A DNA stretch of 38,074 bases from the NCBI GenBank assembly GCA_003170115.1, contig PMZS01000194.1, forward strand, positions 1-38,074, given 5' to 3'. Both the position numbers and the translations under genes were made by a program. Shown here piece by piece: positions 7,985 to 16,108 of this stretch; the stretch's first letter is position 1; each line of letters starts with the position of its first letter. The stretch comes from Spirochaetaceae bacterium (GTDB lineage: Bacteria; Spirochaetota; Spirochaetia; SZUA-6; Fen-1364). The notes below the pieces were generated by a model. It was not told the DNA's origin. It was given only the letters and a program-made list of their open reading frames with translations, and ran no database searches.

Positions 7985-9576
7985 GAGTGGAGGAGAAACT
8001 CCCTGAGAAGGCCGCTGCGCACGGCCTCGCGAATGCTGTCCAGCACGTAGACGGCGCCCTGGCGCCCTCCTCTCACAAGCGCGCGCCAGAAGATACCGGA
8101 GAGATGGAAGCCGGCCCCGCCCGACAGCAGGCCTCCTCCCTGCTCGCAGGCCAGGCGGACCGATTCCGCGAAATCAATGCCGTGCCAGTCTCTGTCATGG
8201 AGAGCTTCCCATCCCGGCAGAGTCTCGATGGCAAGCGGTGCCGCGGGGTCGATACCAGTCAGCTCTCCATGACAGGCTGGCATCGCCTGGATTTGCGTCA
8301 TGAACTGCAAAGGGAGTCCGTCGAAGCAATCGTGTCCCGCTTCTCGAAACAGATGATCATTGGTTGCCTTGACCAGCGGGCGAAGTCGAATCTGGAATAA
8401 TCCAAGCGCGCGGCTGGCTGCTGCTTCAGCCCCGATCAGGCTCTCGGAAACTGCAAGCACGTTCCCGCACTTCTGCACATTGTTGGAGGGAAAGACTACA
8501 GCGTCTCCCCCCGCTATCCTGAGAAACACCTCCGCAACTCCCGGCACCTGACGCGCCTCTTCCGCACCGCTCAGCCGCTCGACGACTCCGGGGATTGAGA
8601 TCAAGGCGCGCTCCGCGCACACCTTTTCCTGCCGGGGCGTGAGATTGCCCGCTGGCAGACCCACCGCGATATTCAGAGCGGCCTCGGTCACCTCGACCCC
8701 GGAGGCCAGGGGGAAAGTCCACCCCGACATGTAGCCTCCGGAAAGTCGCGCGGCAATCTCGCCGACCATTGGCCCCCTCGGGGTCAGCTTGATGTCGCCC
8801 TTGGCGGCACCGTTGTCGATGCCAAGAGCCTTGATTCCTGCAAGGAAGACGGATTCGATTTCCTGCACGCTTTCCGGGGCGAAACCTGTCGGCATTGTAT
8901 GCCCCATCTCTACAAAGGACGGCGGAAACCGGATCAGCCTGTCCGCAACACCGCAGACGATGACCTTCCCCCTGTCCACGATCGCGTCGAGGCTGAACTC
9001 GGGGCCCTCCATATACTCCTCGATGATGACTCGCGATGTTCGCGAGAGGCTGAAAGCCACCCGGCACGCTTCGCCCAATTCGTCGGAGTTCTCAACTCGC
9101 TTGACCCCCCGTGCTCCCATGTTGTCCACGGGCTTTACCACGAGGGGAAAGGTCATCCCGGCGGCTTCGAGGCGTGCACCGGGGTCACCGGTACCGGCCC
9201 AGCAGACGAACCGAGGACCAGGCACTCCGGCAGCCCTGAAGGCTTCTCGCATGAGGCATTTGTCCGTAGCGCGCATCGCCGTGGCGTAGGAGATACCGGG
9301 AAGCCCCAGCTTCTCGGCGACCCATGCCACGGAGGATGAGAAATCGGTGCCCGCGGTAAAGACCCCGTCGAGGCCCGACTTCTCCCGGACGGAGCTCGCA
9401 AAAGCCAGGAGCCCATCCTTGTCCTTCAGATCGATACATTCGAAGACGTCCGCACGTGCTCGTGCGATCGCGTTCGGATTACCGTCCGCAAGCAGGATCC
9501 GCCATCCCTTGCGCCGGGCGATTCGGATGCCCGGCTCCTGCATGACTCCGCCGCCGAGGATCAGGATCGTGGTCAC
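7981..9576 (-). CDS. ATP-grasp protein of a glycan cluster
   Basis: The 531-residue protein starts with a Rossmann-like pre-ATP-grasp domain (ILILGGGVMQEPGIRIARRKG). An ATP-grasp core follows at about 115-310, with PLVVKPVDNMGARGV as the ATP-binding loop, IIEEYMEGPEFSLDAIV, and GDIKLTPRGPMVGEIAARLSGG as the metal-binding part. These enzymes join a carboxylate to an amine or similar nucleophile using ATP; the substrate cannot be told. The final ~190 residues are not recognised. The GTG start overlaps the stop of the preceding gene (GTGA), and the end overlaps the amidase start. In the context of sugar-transfer genes it may attach an amino acid or acyl group to a sugar (inference). Confidence 0.75.
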   Translation of the reverse strand: MTTILILGGGVMQEPGIRIARRKGWRILLADGNPNAIARARADVFECIDLKDKDGLLAFASSVREKSGLDGVFTAGTDFSSSVAWVAEKLGLPGISYATAMRATDKCLMREAFRAAGVPGPRFVCWAGTGDPGARLEAAGMTFPLVVKPVDNMGARGVKRVENSDELGEACRVAFSLSRTSRVIIEEYMEGPEFSLDAIVDRGKVIVCGVADRLIRFPPSFVEMGHTMPTGFAPESVQEIESVFLAGIKALGIDNGAAKGDIKLTPRGPMVGEIAARLSGGYMSGWTFPLASGVEVTEAALNIAVGLPAGNLTPRQEKVCAERALISIPGVVERLSGAEEARQVPGVAEVFLRIAGGDAVVFPSNNVQKCGNVLAVSESLIGAEAAASRALGLFQIRLRPLVKATNDHLFREAGHDCFDGLPLQFMTQIQAMPACHGELTGIDPAAPLAIETLPGWEALHDRDWHGIDFAESVRLACEQGGGLLSGGAGFHLSGIFWRALVRGGRQGAVYVLDSIREAVRSGLLREFLLHS

Positions 9577-11360
9577 ACTTGTCCCTTCACGGCATATGCC
9601 TCGAACGTGTCACCCAGCCGCAGAAGAACACTGACTGTGCGCAGTGCCACTGCTGCTGCTCCCCACCTGCCGGCTGCCCTGCCGAGCAGCCCGGGAAACC
9701 GCTCCGGGTGATGGCCGGTGACTCTCACGCGCTGGAGCTTCAGGCCGTACCTCGCCAGTATTTTTCCAAGCTTTCGAGGGGAGAAAATCGTGAAATGGTC
9801 CCCTGGGCTGTTCAGGAGAAATCCTTGAAGATGGCGCCGCGCGGAAATACCACAGCCGTTCGGTGTGGAGAAGGCAAAGACGCCGCCCTCCGGAAGGAGC
9901 GCGGTGGCCTTGCCCAGCACTCCATCGGTGTGCGGGAAATGTTCGAGCACGTACCAGAGTGTGAGGGCGGCGATATGCCGGGGGAGCTTGTTCCGCTCCA
10001 CCTCTTCGAATCCCGCGCAGATCGCGGGCACACGGAGTGCCTTCCTCACGTACGATACGGCTCCCGGCGAGACGTCCAGCCCGAACCCGTGCATCCCGGA
10101 GTCGGCAAGGGCGGCCAGGAAAGGCCCATAGGCGCACCCGACATCGAGAACAACTCCTTCTGACGTCCGGCCAAGCAGCCGACGAATGATCGCGACCCGG
10201 GGCCGCGAGGCTGCCTTGATTGATTCGAAATCGTCCACGTAGGTCCGCCCGTACTGCGCCTTGTACTCAGTCGAAAAGTACGCGGTATCGTACTTCTTTC
10301 GACTGCCGGCGAAGCTTTCAAGCGAAATGGTCCCGCATGTCGCGCAGCGTCGGTAGGTCCGGTCTGAAAACCGGGCGATGACAACGTTGCCGGTTCGACC
10401 GCACACCGGGCAGTCCTTGCTCCCGACGACGCTGAGAGAGCCGAGCACGCGCGCGAGTTTCTTTCCCCGTTCGCTGCCCACTTTTTCATTGAATTGATCG
10501 ACGTGGCCCTGGAGTCGAACCGGGTCCGCCAGCAGCTTTTTCAGAGCGTCTGCGCGCACGGTCCCGATCCCGATCATCGAAAACCCGGCGGCGGCGCCGA
10601 GTCGGGCATGGTACCTCGAAGGGTTGAAGAGGATAGCAGGGATCCCGACGGCAAGTGCCTCGAAGGCACCCATGCCAAAGTGTGTGATCAACAGGTCATG
10701 CCGGCTGAGCATGCCCGCAAGACCGTGCGGGGCGCGGATGACCTTGACGCCGTCGGGCCACTCGCGCCTTCCGGACAGCGGGCCTTCCACGACCGTGAGC
10801 TGCCCTGGCAGGAAAAGCCCAGCCGCCACAACAGACTGCGCCAGCCGCTCGCCCAGGTGTTCACCGTCCTCACCGCCGAGGCTGACCAGAATTTTCTTCC
10901 AGGCCTTCGCCGGCTTCGTGCGCACGCGGCGTGGAAGGAAGAGAAACGAAGCATCGGCCAGGTTGGCGCCGGATCTGCCAGGAAGCCCTGGCAGGGTATC
11001 CAGAATGAATGATGCAAAGTTGCGCGCCTCTCCACCTTCGTCAAGGAAGGCAACCAGACCGTGCGTCATCAGCTCCTCGAGCTCCCGTGTCGAAGTCCTC
11101 CGCGCATCGACTATGATCAAGTCCCAGCGCCTTCCCCCCGGGATTTGCGGCAACGCGGCGGGTCTCGGACGCCTCGGGTTCCTGGCAAGTTCTTCAGCCA
11201 GGAGCCTCCTCGCACCCTGACCCAGGTGACGCGTAAGGAAGGATACATGGGATCCCAGTTGCTCGGAGAGCTTCAAGCAACGGACAAGATGTCCCACGCC
11301 CTCCCCCGCTCCACCGGCTGGAACAAGAAGGAATGAGCGTCGTGTGTCAGCTTTCGCCAT
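9573..11360 (-). CDS. fusion: PseG-like GT-B domain, zinc ribbon, SAM methyltransferase
   Basis: The 595-residue protein has three parts. Residues about 6-300 resemble PseG/MurG-like GT-B proteins: PAGGAGEGVGHLVRCLKL at the start and LLITHFGMGAFEALAVGIPAI in the nucleotide-sugar half. PseG removes UDP from a nonulosonic-acid precursor, but the fold is also used by glycosyltransferases. Cys317/320 and Cys339/342 form a zinc ribbon. The C-terminal ~220 residues are a class I methyltransferase with VLDVGCAYGPFL and an ALTLWYVLEHFPH motif. The start at 11360 follows GAAGGAG and overlaps the upstream spsF-type gene by 14 bases. One chain may thus make or transfer a sugar and methylate it. No other pseudaminic-acid genes are in the window. 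Confidence 0.75.
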   Translation of the reverse strand: MAKADTRRSFLLVPAGGAGEGVGHLVRCLKLSEQLGSHVSFLTRHLGQGARRLLAEELARNPRRPRPAALPQIPGGRRWDLIIVDARRTSTRELEELMTHGLVAFLDEGGEARNFASFILDTLPGLPGRSGANLADASFLFLPRRVRTKPAKAWKKILVSLGGEDGEHLGERLAQSVVAAGLFLPGQLTVVEGPLSGRREWPDGVKVIRAPHGLAGMLSRHDLLITHFGMGAFEALAVGIPAILFNPSRYHARLGAAAGFSMIGIGTVRADALKKLLADPVRLQGHVDQFNEKVGSERGKKLARVLGSLSVVGSKDCPVCGRTGNVVIARFSDRTYRRCATCGTISLESFAGSRKKYDTAYFSTEYKAQYGRTYVDDFESIKAASRPRVAIIRRLLGRTSEGVVLDVGCAYGPFLAALADSGMHGFGLDVSPGAVSYVRKALRVPAICAGFEEVERNKLPRHIAALTLWYVLEHFPHTDGVLGKATALLPEGGVFAFSTPNGCGISARRHLQGFLLNSPGDHFTIFSPRKLGKILARYGLKLQRVRVTGHHPERFPGLLGRAAGRWGAAAVALRTVSVLLRLGDTFEAYAVKGQV

Positions 11361-12063
11361 CGCCCGCTCCTTCGACCGCTGCGGCACGTGCCGGCGAGCG
11401 CTCCTTGAGCCACGCCACTACGCTTTCGATTTCGATCGGTTTTCCCCCGTACAGGTCCAGGAAAAGCCGAGTCACTACGTCGAGGTCCGCTCCAGTATCG
11501 ACCGTCACCCGTCCCTCCGCGTATGCGGCGTAAGGTGGGGCCTGGGCCTCGAGAATTTTGAACCGCTCAGGATGCCGGTAGAGAAAGGTGGTGATATGCT
11601 CCCTTTCGTCCGGCAGGGTGGAATCGCGCTCCGCTTCGAACAACGACCCGGCACTCACCACCTCAATGCCGGAACCCCACGGGACGCCGAGGTAGTGGCT
11701 GAGATCTGCCCGAGCCCTTTCATGCTCCTCGATGATATCGCGCGCCAGGCGCGCGGAGGCAAGCGGGTTGTCGCCCGTGGCGCGAATCACACGGTCGGTT
11801 CCGTACAGGCGGCCGGCCATACAGTAGCGGGCGAGCACGTCCTCGTCGGGACCGGCGAGAACCTCGTATCCCTCCGCCGCGGCCAGCGGACGAAGCGCCT
11901 CAACGCTCTTGCCGTCTGTCAGGAGAGCACGCACGTCCGCGGGCACCGCCGCCAGAGCCCGCATGACGTGCTGGATGAGGCACCCGCCGGGGAGGGGGAG
12001 TAAAGCCTTGGAGGGCAGCCGCGTGGAGCCGAGACGCACCTGGACGTAGATGCCTGTTGACAC
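11347..12063 (-). CDS. SpsF-type cytidylyltransferase
   Basis: The 238-residue protein belongs to the CMP-sugar synthetase-like family. GIYVQVRLGSTRLPSKALL is the nucleotide-binding start. GPDEDVLARYCMAGRLYGTDRVIRATGDNPL carries the family's second conserved block, and the end has VDTGADLDVV. Such enzymes load a sugar acid onto CMP for transfer. The GTG at 12063 was chosen because homologues start right before this motif, it follows the previous stop by one base and GGGAG lies upstream. Longer starts (12084, 12096) overlap the upstream gene. The exact sugar is unknown; the name 'spore coat' is historical. Confidence 0.8.
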   Translation of the reverse strand: MSTGIYVQVRLGSTRLPSKALLPLPGGCLIQHVMRALAAVPADVRALLTDGKSVEALRPLAAAEGYEVLAGPDEDVLARYCMAGRLYGTDRVIRATGDNPLASARLARDIIEEHERARADLSHYLGVPWGSGIEVVSAGSLFEAERDSTLPDEREHITTFLYRHPERFKILEAQAPPYAAYAEGRVTVDTGADLDVVTRLFLDLYGGKPIEIESVVAWLKERSPARAAAVEGAGDGES

Positions 12064-12064
12064 G

Positions 12065-13024
12065 TCAGGAACGCTCCCAGCCATCGACGAGGTCACGGGG
12101 ATCGCGGCGGAACCTGAACCGGTGCGTGCGCACCCAGCGGCGGACGATCCGGAACTCCTTCACCGCATAGAAAGGGCCGGTATCCGAATGAAGCATGAAG
12201 TCCAGCGCCCGCCATGTCGGGAGGACGCCCATTTCCCTGCGCATCCTCACGGCCATGTTCTTCAACCAGACCTGCTTGTAGCCCTCGTCCGGTGTCGTGT
12301 CTTCCTCCGGAGGAGAGCCGGTGTAGGTCAGCCTCATCCTGAGCGTGCCAAGGAGCCGCTCGCCCCAGAGGAAACAACGCAGGCCGAAATCCAGCTTCTG
12401 CCAGTAGGGGTTGGCAATGCCCGGATCGTAGCCGCCCGTCTGCGCGAACTTCAGGCGATTGTACAGCCCGCAATAGTCGAACGGGAAAAGGATCCTCTCT
12501 CCCTCGACACGCGGCACATGGTAGGCCATCGAGAAGCGCCTCTTCTTCCACATCGGCGCCTGCCAGGTGGGGATGGGCTCGTCGCGAACCGTGCGCGCCA
12601 CCGGCACAGTGCAGAGCACACCTGATTTCTCCATGGATCCGAGGAGCGCCGATGGAAACTCGACAAGCCTCGTGTCGCTCCAGCTGACCATGACCATCGG
12701 GGCACGGGCCTCGTCGATTCCGATGTTCACCCGGTCTCCCGCCGTGCTGCGGTCGGCGACCAGGAGAAATCTCACCTGGGGGAACTCCCGTGAAAGCGGT
12801 TCCACGTCCGTGGATGACTCCGATCCCTCGATCCAGAGAATTTCCCCGAGGGACCGTGCGAGAAGATCCTTGAGCATATCGGATTTGAACAGCCTGTCCC
12901 CCCTGCCCAGGACGAGCAGCGTGAGAGGAAAGGGGTGGCGCCGCACGCGGTCCCATCGGGGGCCGCCCACGACGGTGTACGGGCTGCGGGAACCGGTCTC
13001 AGAAATTGTACGTGTAGTATTCAT
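12065..13024 (-). CDS. glycosyltransferase-like protein (GT-A, family 2-like)
   Basis: The 319-residue protein has a GT-A-like first half: LTLLVLGRGDRLFKSDMLKDLLA, then REFPQVRFLLV, GDRVNIGIDEARAPMVMVSWSDTRLV, where the last stands in the position of the DxD block but reads WSDTR. The middle has FDYCGLYNRLKFAQTGGYDPG, like the acceptor region of family 2 transferases. Together they point to a cytoplasmic sugar transferase, with a changed metal motif. The ATG at 13024 lies 26 bases inside the upstream gene and lacks a clear Shine-Dalgarno; a start further in cannot be excluded. It is in the glycan operon. Confidence 0.6.
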   Translation of the reverse strand: MNTTRTISETGSRSPYTVVGGPRWDRVRRHPFPLTLLVLGRGDRLFKSDMLKDLLARSLGEILWIEGSESSTDVEPLSREFPQVRFLLVADRSTAGDRVNIGIDEARAPMVMVSWSDTRLVEFPSALLGSMEKSGVLCTVPVARTVRDEPIPTWQAPMWKKRRFSMAYHVPRVEGERILFPFDYCGLYNRLKFAQTGGYDPGIANPYWQKLDFGLRCFLWGERLLGTLRMRLTYTGSPPEEDTTPDEGYKQVWLKNMAVRMRREMGVLPTWRALDFMLHSDTGPFYAVKEFRIVRRWVRTHRFRFRRDPRDLVDGWERS

Positions 13025-14486
13025 CACAGGCGGCGCAGATCCCCGGGTAGTCGCCGGAGAGGTGCGAGCGGTGGATCCCTCGCGCCGATTCCCAGATAGC
13101 CGAGAGATCGTCCTCCAGTGCGTTTCCCAGCTTCATGCTTCCACGGATGTCTTCCTTGCACAACGGGACCGTCCCGTCCAACAGGATCGCCATGTCACGC
13201 TTCAAGTGCCAGCACGTGAATCGCTTCAAGGGAGAAAGGTCCGCCACTTTCCGGTCCGGCAGCGCACCGCTGAACGCGTCGTACTTCTGGATGATGACGT
13301 TCTCCGTTCGCGCTTTCCACGCGCGGAAAAAGATCTCCAGGTCATCCTCGTTTTCCTTCATGCGAACCGCCTGCACCCAGGTACGGCCCGGGAAAACCCC
13401 CAGGAGCTCCTCCGCCGTTTTCGACGCGGCAGCGAAACCCTCTCCGCGAAGCTTCCGATACGCCGTTTCATTGGACGCATCAAGGGACACGATCCAGCGA
13501 GGCTGCTTTTCCCTTGCCGACTTGATGCGCGGGAAGATGCCCGATTCCCACCCGATGCCCGACGTCTCGATTACCAGCTCGATGCCTGGGACGTCGAGGG
13601 CCGCGAGGATCATCTCGTAAATGCGGGGGTGCAGGGCCGGCTCCCCCCAGAGGGAGATGTCGACAACGGCGTCACCCGCGAAGTTCGCGATCTTCGTGAC
13701 CAGGCGGGAGAAGCTTTCCAGCGGCATCGAGCCGGTCTTCTCCAGTATGTTCCCGCCGATGAGCGGGTACGGGCAGTACGTGCACGCCTGGGGGCAGCGT
13801 TCTACGATCTGAACAGGAAAAAACGCCGGCAGCGTGCGGTGGACTTTCTGGTTCTCACGAAGAAGCGCGCATGCCCCCTGGGCATCGCGGACGCCACCGG
13901 CCACGATCCGCGAGAGCAGCATGAAATTGCGCTCCGAGTCCGCTGTCAGGGAAAGGCGCATCAGACGCATGTCATGCGGGGAGATCTCCGTCTCGATGTC
14001 GAACGAGTTGATGTCCTTTTTCAGTACCGTGAACAGCATGTCCCGACGGAGCGCAACCGCCTCGTCTGCCATTCCCCGGAGTCTCTTCAAGGATTCACAG
14101 GTGAGAAGCTCCGGCGTGATTCCGTATGGGTATCCATCCGCAAACGTGTAATCGGCCCAGTACCGCACATGGTTCGCATGCATCCGCGCGGCAATCTCCG
14201 AGTCAAGAAACGGGCAGTCCGCGAAAAAATAGAAGATCGTGTCACAGCCTTCCGCAGCGGTTGTCATTTCCGAGAGGAGCTCCGCAACTGTCCATGAGGA
14301 GCGAACGATCGATCGTACACCCTCGGGCATGTCCGCGGGCTTCGAAAGGAAGACAACTGTCTCTGAGACTCCGGGAAGGGCTTGGCCGAACTCCAGCGAG
14401 CGATTGAAAGATGATTTTCCTTCCCAGAGCGGCCGGAACGCCGGCGCGCGCAAGTCAATCCCGTTGATAAGCGAGATGTTTTTCAT
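12999..14486 (-). CDS. radical SAM/SPASM protein with N-terminal nucleotidyltransferase-like domain (spiro-SPASM type)
   Basis: The 495-residue protein has an N-terminal ~200 residues resembling sugar nucleotidyltransferases (DTIFYFFADCPFLDSEIAARM, then GYPYGITPELL). A radical SAM domain begins at about 220 with Cys231-x3-Cys235-x2-Cys238, followed by DISLWGEPALHPRIYEMI and VSLDASNETAYRKLR. The end carries four more cysteines (TCWHL, PLCKED, ICAACDEYY), a SPASM-like auxiliary cluster site. From memory this matches a family named spiro-SPASM, restricted to spirochaetes. Radical SAM/SPASM enzymes modify peptides or sugars; the substrate here is unknown. Start at 14486 has AAGGAT directly before it and a promoter at 14498-14527. 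It is first in the glycan operon. Confidence 0.8.
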   Translation of the reverse strand: MKNISLINGIDLRAPAFRPLWEGKSSFNRSLEFGQALPGVSETVVFLSKPADMPEGVRSIVRSSWTVAELLSEMTTAAEGCDTIFYFFADCPFLDSEIAARMHANHVRYWADYTFADGYPYGITPELLTCESLKRLRGMADEAVALRRDMLFTVLKKDINSFDIETEISPHDMRLMRLSLTADSERNFMLLSRIVAGGVRDAQGACALLRENQKVHRTLPAFFPVQIVERCPQACTYCPYPLIGGNILEKTGSMPLESFSRLVTKIANFAGDAVVDISLWGEPALHPRIYEMILAALDVPGIELVIETSGIGWESGIFPRIKSAREKQPRWIVSLDASNETAYRKLRGEGFAAASKTAEELLGVFPGRTWVQAVRMKENEDDLEIFFRAWKARTENVIIQKYDAFSGALPDRKVADLSPLKRFTCWHLKRDMAILLDGTVPLCKEDIRGSMKLGNALEDDLSAIWESARGIHRSHLSGDYPGICAACDEYYTYNF

Positions 14487-14497
14487 ATCCTTCGTTG

Positions 14498-14527
14498 ATA
14501 ATATCGACAGATTAACAGGAAGTTCAA
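14498..14527 (-). promoter_or_regulatory. promoter of the glycan operon
   Basis: TTGAAC at 14522-14527 and TATTAT at 14498-14503 with an 18-base spacer. The predicted start is only a few bases before the ATG at 14486, so the leader is very short. Confidence 0.5.
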
Positions 14528-14530
14528 GAA

Positions 14531-14570
14531 ACTGGCTGCTCCGCAGCAAATCACTGGCTGCTCCGCAGCA
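14531..14570. repeat. two direct repeats, each a small hairpin, between divergent promoters
   Basis: ACTGGCTGCTCCGCAGCA occurs at 14531-14548 and again at 14553-14570, a 22-base period. Each copy contains the inverted repeat GCTGC-TCC-GCAGC. The pair lies between the -35 of the glycan operon (14522-14527) and the -35 of xseA (14587-14592). It could be a tandem operator or a short mobile repeat. Confidence 0.85.
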
Positions 14571-14586
14571 CGGCAGAGGCCGCGCA

Positions 14587-14615
14587 TTGCCAATCGTGAA
14601 GCGCCGGTGTAACCT
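14587..14615 (+). promoter_or_regulatory. possible promoter of xseA
   Basis: TTGCCA at 14587-14592 and TAACCT at 14610-14615, spacer 17. The -10 is weak. It ends 7 bases before the ATG at 14623, and no Shine-Dalgarno is present, which suggests a leaderless mRNA. Confidence 0.4.
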
Positions 14616-14622
14616 GCCTCAT

Positions 14623-15846
14623 ATGCCGGCCAGCCCCGCGGAGCGCGTTTATACCGTGACCGAGATCACCCAGCTCATCAAGGCAACCCTCGAGGAGGGT
14701 TTCCCCTGGGTGACCGTTCAGGGCGAGATATCGAACTTCAGGCCCGCCAGCTCGGGCCATTGGTATTTCAGCCTGAAAGACACGGATGCGCTCATTTCCG
14801 TCGTGATGTTCAAAGGCAGGCTGGACGGGGTGCGTTTCACGCCCGCGGACGGCACTCTCGTGAAGGCCGCGGGAAGCGTCTCCGTGTACGCCCGACGCGG
14901 CAACTACCAGCTTATCTGCGAGTCCCTCATCAAGGCAGGCGAGGGAGATCTGCTTGCCCGGATGGAAGAGCTGAAGCGCAGGCTCGCCGCGGAAGGCCTT
15001 TTCGACCTGGACCGCAAGAAGCCGCTCCCCCTCTATCCTTCACGTGTTGCCGTGGTGACATCTCCGACTGGCGCCGCGGTCCGCGACATCCTGCGGGTCC
15101 TGCGGCGCCGCAGCGCCGGGGTGGACGTGGTGATCGTTCCCACGCCGGTACAGGGCGAAGGCGCCGAAGAACGCATTGCCCGCGCCATCGAGATTGCCGA
15201 TCGTCATCGCCTCGGAGAGGTCATCATCGTGGGAAGGGGTGGAGGGTCCCTCGAGGACCTTCTGGCATTCTCATCCGAGATCGTCGTGCGCGCCATCGCC
15301 GCGTCCAGGACCCCGATCATCTCCGCGGTCGGACACGAGACGGACGTCACCCTCTCGGACCTTGCGGCCGACGTTCGCGCCCCCACCCCGTCGGCCGCCG
15401 CTGAGATGGTGGCAGCCTCGCGCCCGGACCTGCTGGCGCGAGTGCGCGGCATGCAGGATTCAATGGCCTCCGGATTGCGCCAGCGGACGGAGCGCGTAAG
15501 ACTTCTCATGGCGCAGTTTGCCGCGGAAAACCTCGCGCGCAACGTCCGACTGTTCGTCCGACCCCTTTCCCAGACGGCCGACTACGCGCGGGAGGAGCTG
15601 ATGCAGGGATTCCGGGAAATGGTGAGGGCGCTTCGGCACCGCACCGCCCTTGCATCGCGGGAGCTTGCATCGTACTCGCCCCTGGAGATCCTTGCCCGCG
15701 GATACGCGGTGGTCACCCATGAGCCCACGGGGAAGATCCTGCTCTCCCCTGCCCACGTGCAGCGCGGAGAACTTCTTTCCATCAGGCTCTCGCGCGGAGG
15801 GATCCGCGCAACCGTGGAGGATACCAATGCCGGCGAAAAGCAGTGA
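14623..15846 (+). CDS. xseA: exodeoxyribonuclease VII large subunit
   Basis: With XseB this cytoplasmic enzyme degrades single-stranded DNA from both ends. The 407-residue product has the N-terminal OB-fold (YTVTEITQLIKATLEEGFPWVTVQGEISNFR, then SGHWYFSLKD) and the catalytic core with VAVVTSPTGAAVRDIL, IIVGRGGGSLEDLLAFSSE, and ISAVGHETDVTLSDLAADVRAPTPSAAAE. The length is typical. No clear Shine-Dalgarno precedes the ATG at 14623, but it is the natural start by family comparison. It overlaps xseB by 20 bases. Confidence 0.95.
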   Translation: MPASPAERVYTVTEITQLIKATLEEGFPWVTVQGEISNFRPASSGHWYFSLKDTDALISVVMFKGRLDGVRFTPADGTLVKAAGSVSVYARRGNYQLICESLIKAGEGDLLARMEELKRRLAAEGLFDLDRKKPLPLYPSRVAVVTSPTGAAVRDILRVLRRRSAGVDVVIVPTPVQGEGAEERIARAIEIADRHRLGEVIIVGRGGGSLEDLLAFSSEIVVRAIAASRTPIISAVGHETDVTLSDLAADVRAPTPSAAAEMVAASRPDLLARVRGMQDSMASGLRQRTERVRLLMAQFAAENLARNVRLFVRPLSQTADYAREELMQGFREMVRALRHRTALASRELASYSPLEILARGYAVVTHEPTGKILLSPAHVQRGELLSIRLSRGGIRATVEDTNAGEKQ

Positions 15847-16105
15847 TTCCAAAAAGGCTCCCCTGGGTTTCGAGCAGCGCCTGGAGCGGCTGGAGCATCT
15901 CGCCGAAATGCTGCGCGACGGGAATATCCCCCTTGAGGATGCAGTGGCGATCTTCGAAGAGGGGATGAAGCTGTCCAAGTCACTGGAAAAGGACCTGTCG
16001 AGAGTGGAGCGGAGGGTGGAAATCCTTACGCGGGAACCAGCGAGCGAGGCCGATGATCCGGGCCTTGCCCTTTTCCCGGAGCTCGATGAGGAGGAGAAGG
16101 AATAG
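15827..16105 (+). CDS. xseB: exodeoxyribonuclease VII small subunit
   Basis: The 92-residue partner of XseA has the family core FEQRLERLEHLAEMLRDGNIPLEDAVAIFEEGMKLSKSLEKDLSRVERRVEIL, a pair of long helices, and an acidic tail ending DEEEKE. The ATG at 15827 follows GGAGG and lies inside the end of xseA, the usual arrangement for coupled production of the two subunits. Confidence 0.95.
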   Translation: MPAKSSDSKKAPLGFEQRLERLEHLAEMLRDGNIPLEDAVAIFEEGMKLSKSLEKDLSRVERRVEILTREPASEADDPGLALFPELDEEEKE

Positions 16106-16108
16106 TCG

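Noticed and set aside
9573..12063. A complete pseudaminic acid pathway
   Set aside because: Only a PseG-like domain and a cytidylyltransferase are present. The dehydratase, aminotransferase, acetyltransferase and synthase are not in the window.
12567..14297. Plus-strand open frame of 576 codons opposite the radical SAM/SPASM and transferase genes
   Set aside because: It is antisense to two genes with clear motifs, crosses their boundary and has an Arg/Ser-rich composition with no recognisable fold. Long antisense frames are common in GC-rich DNA.
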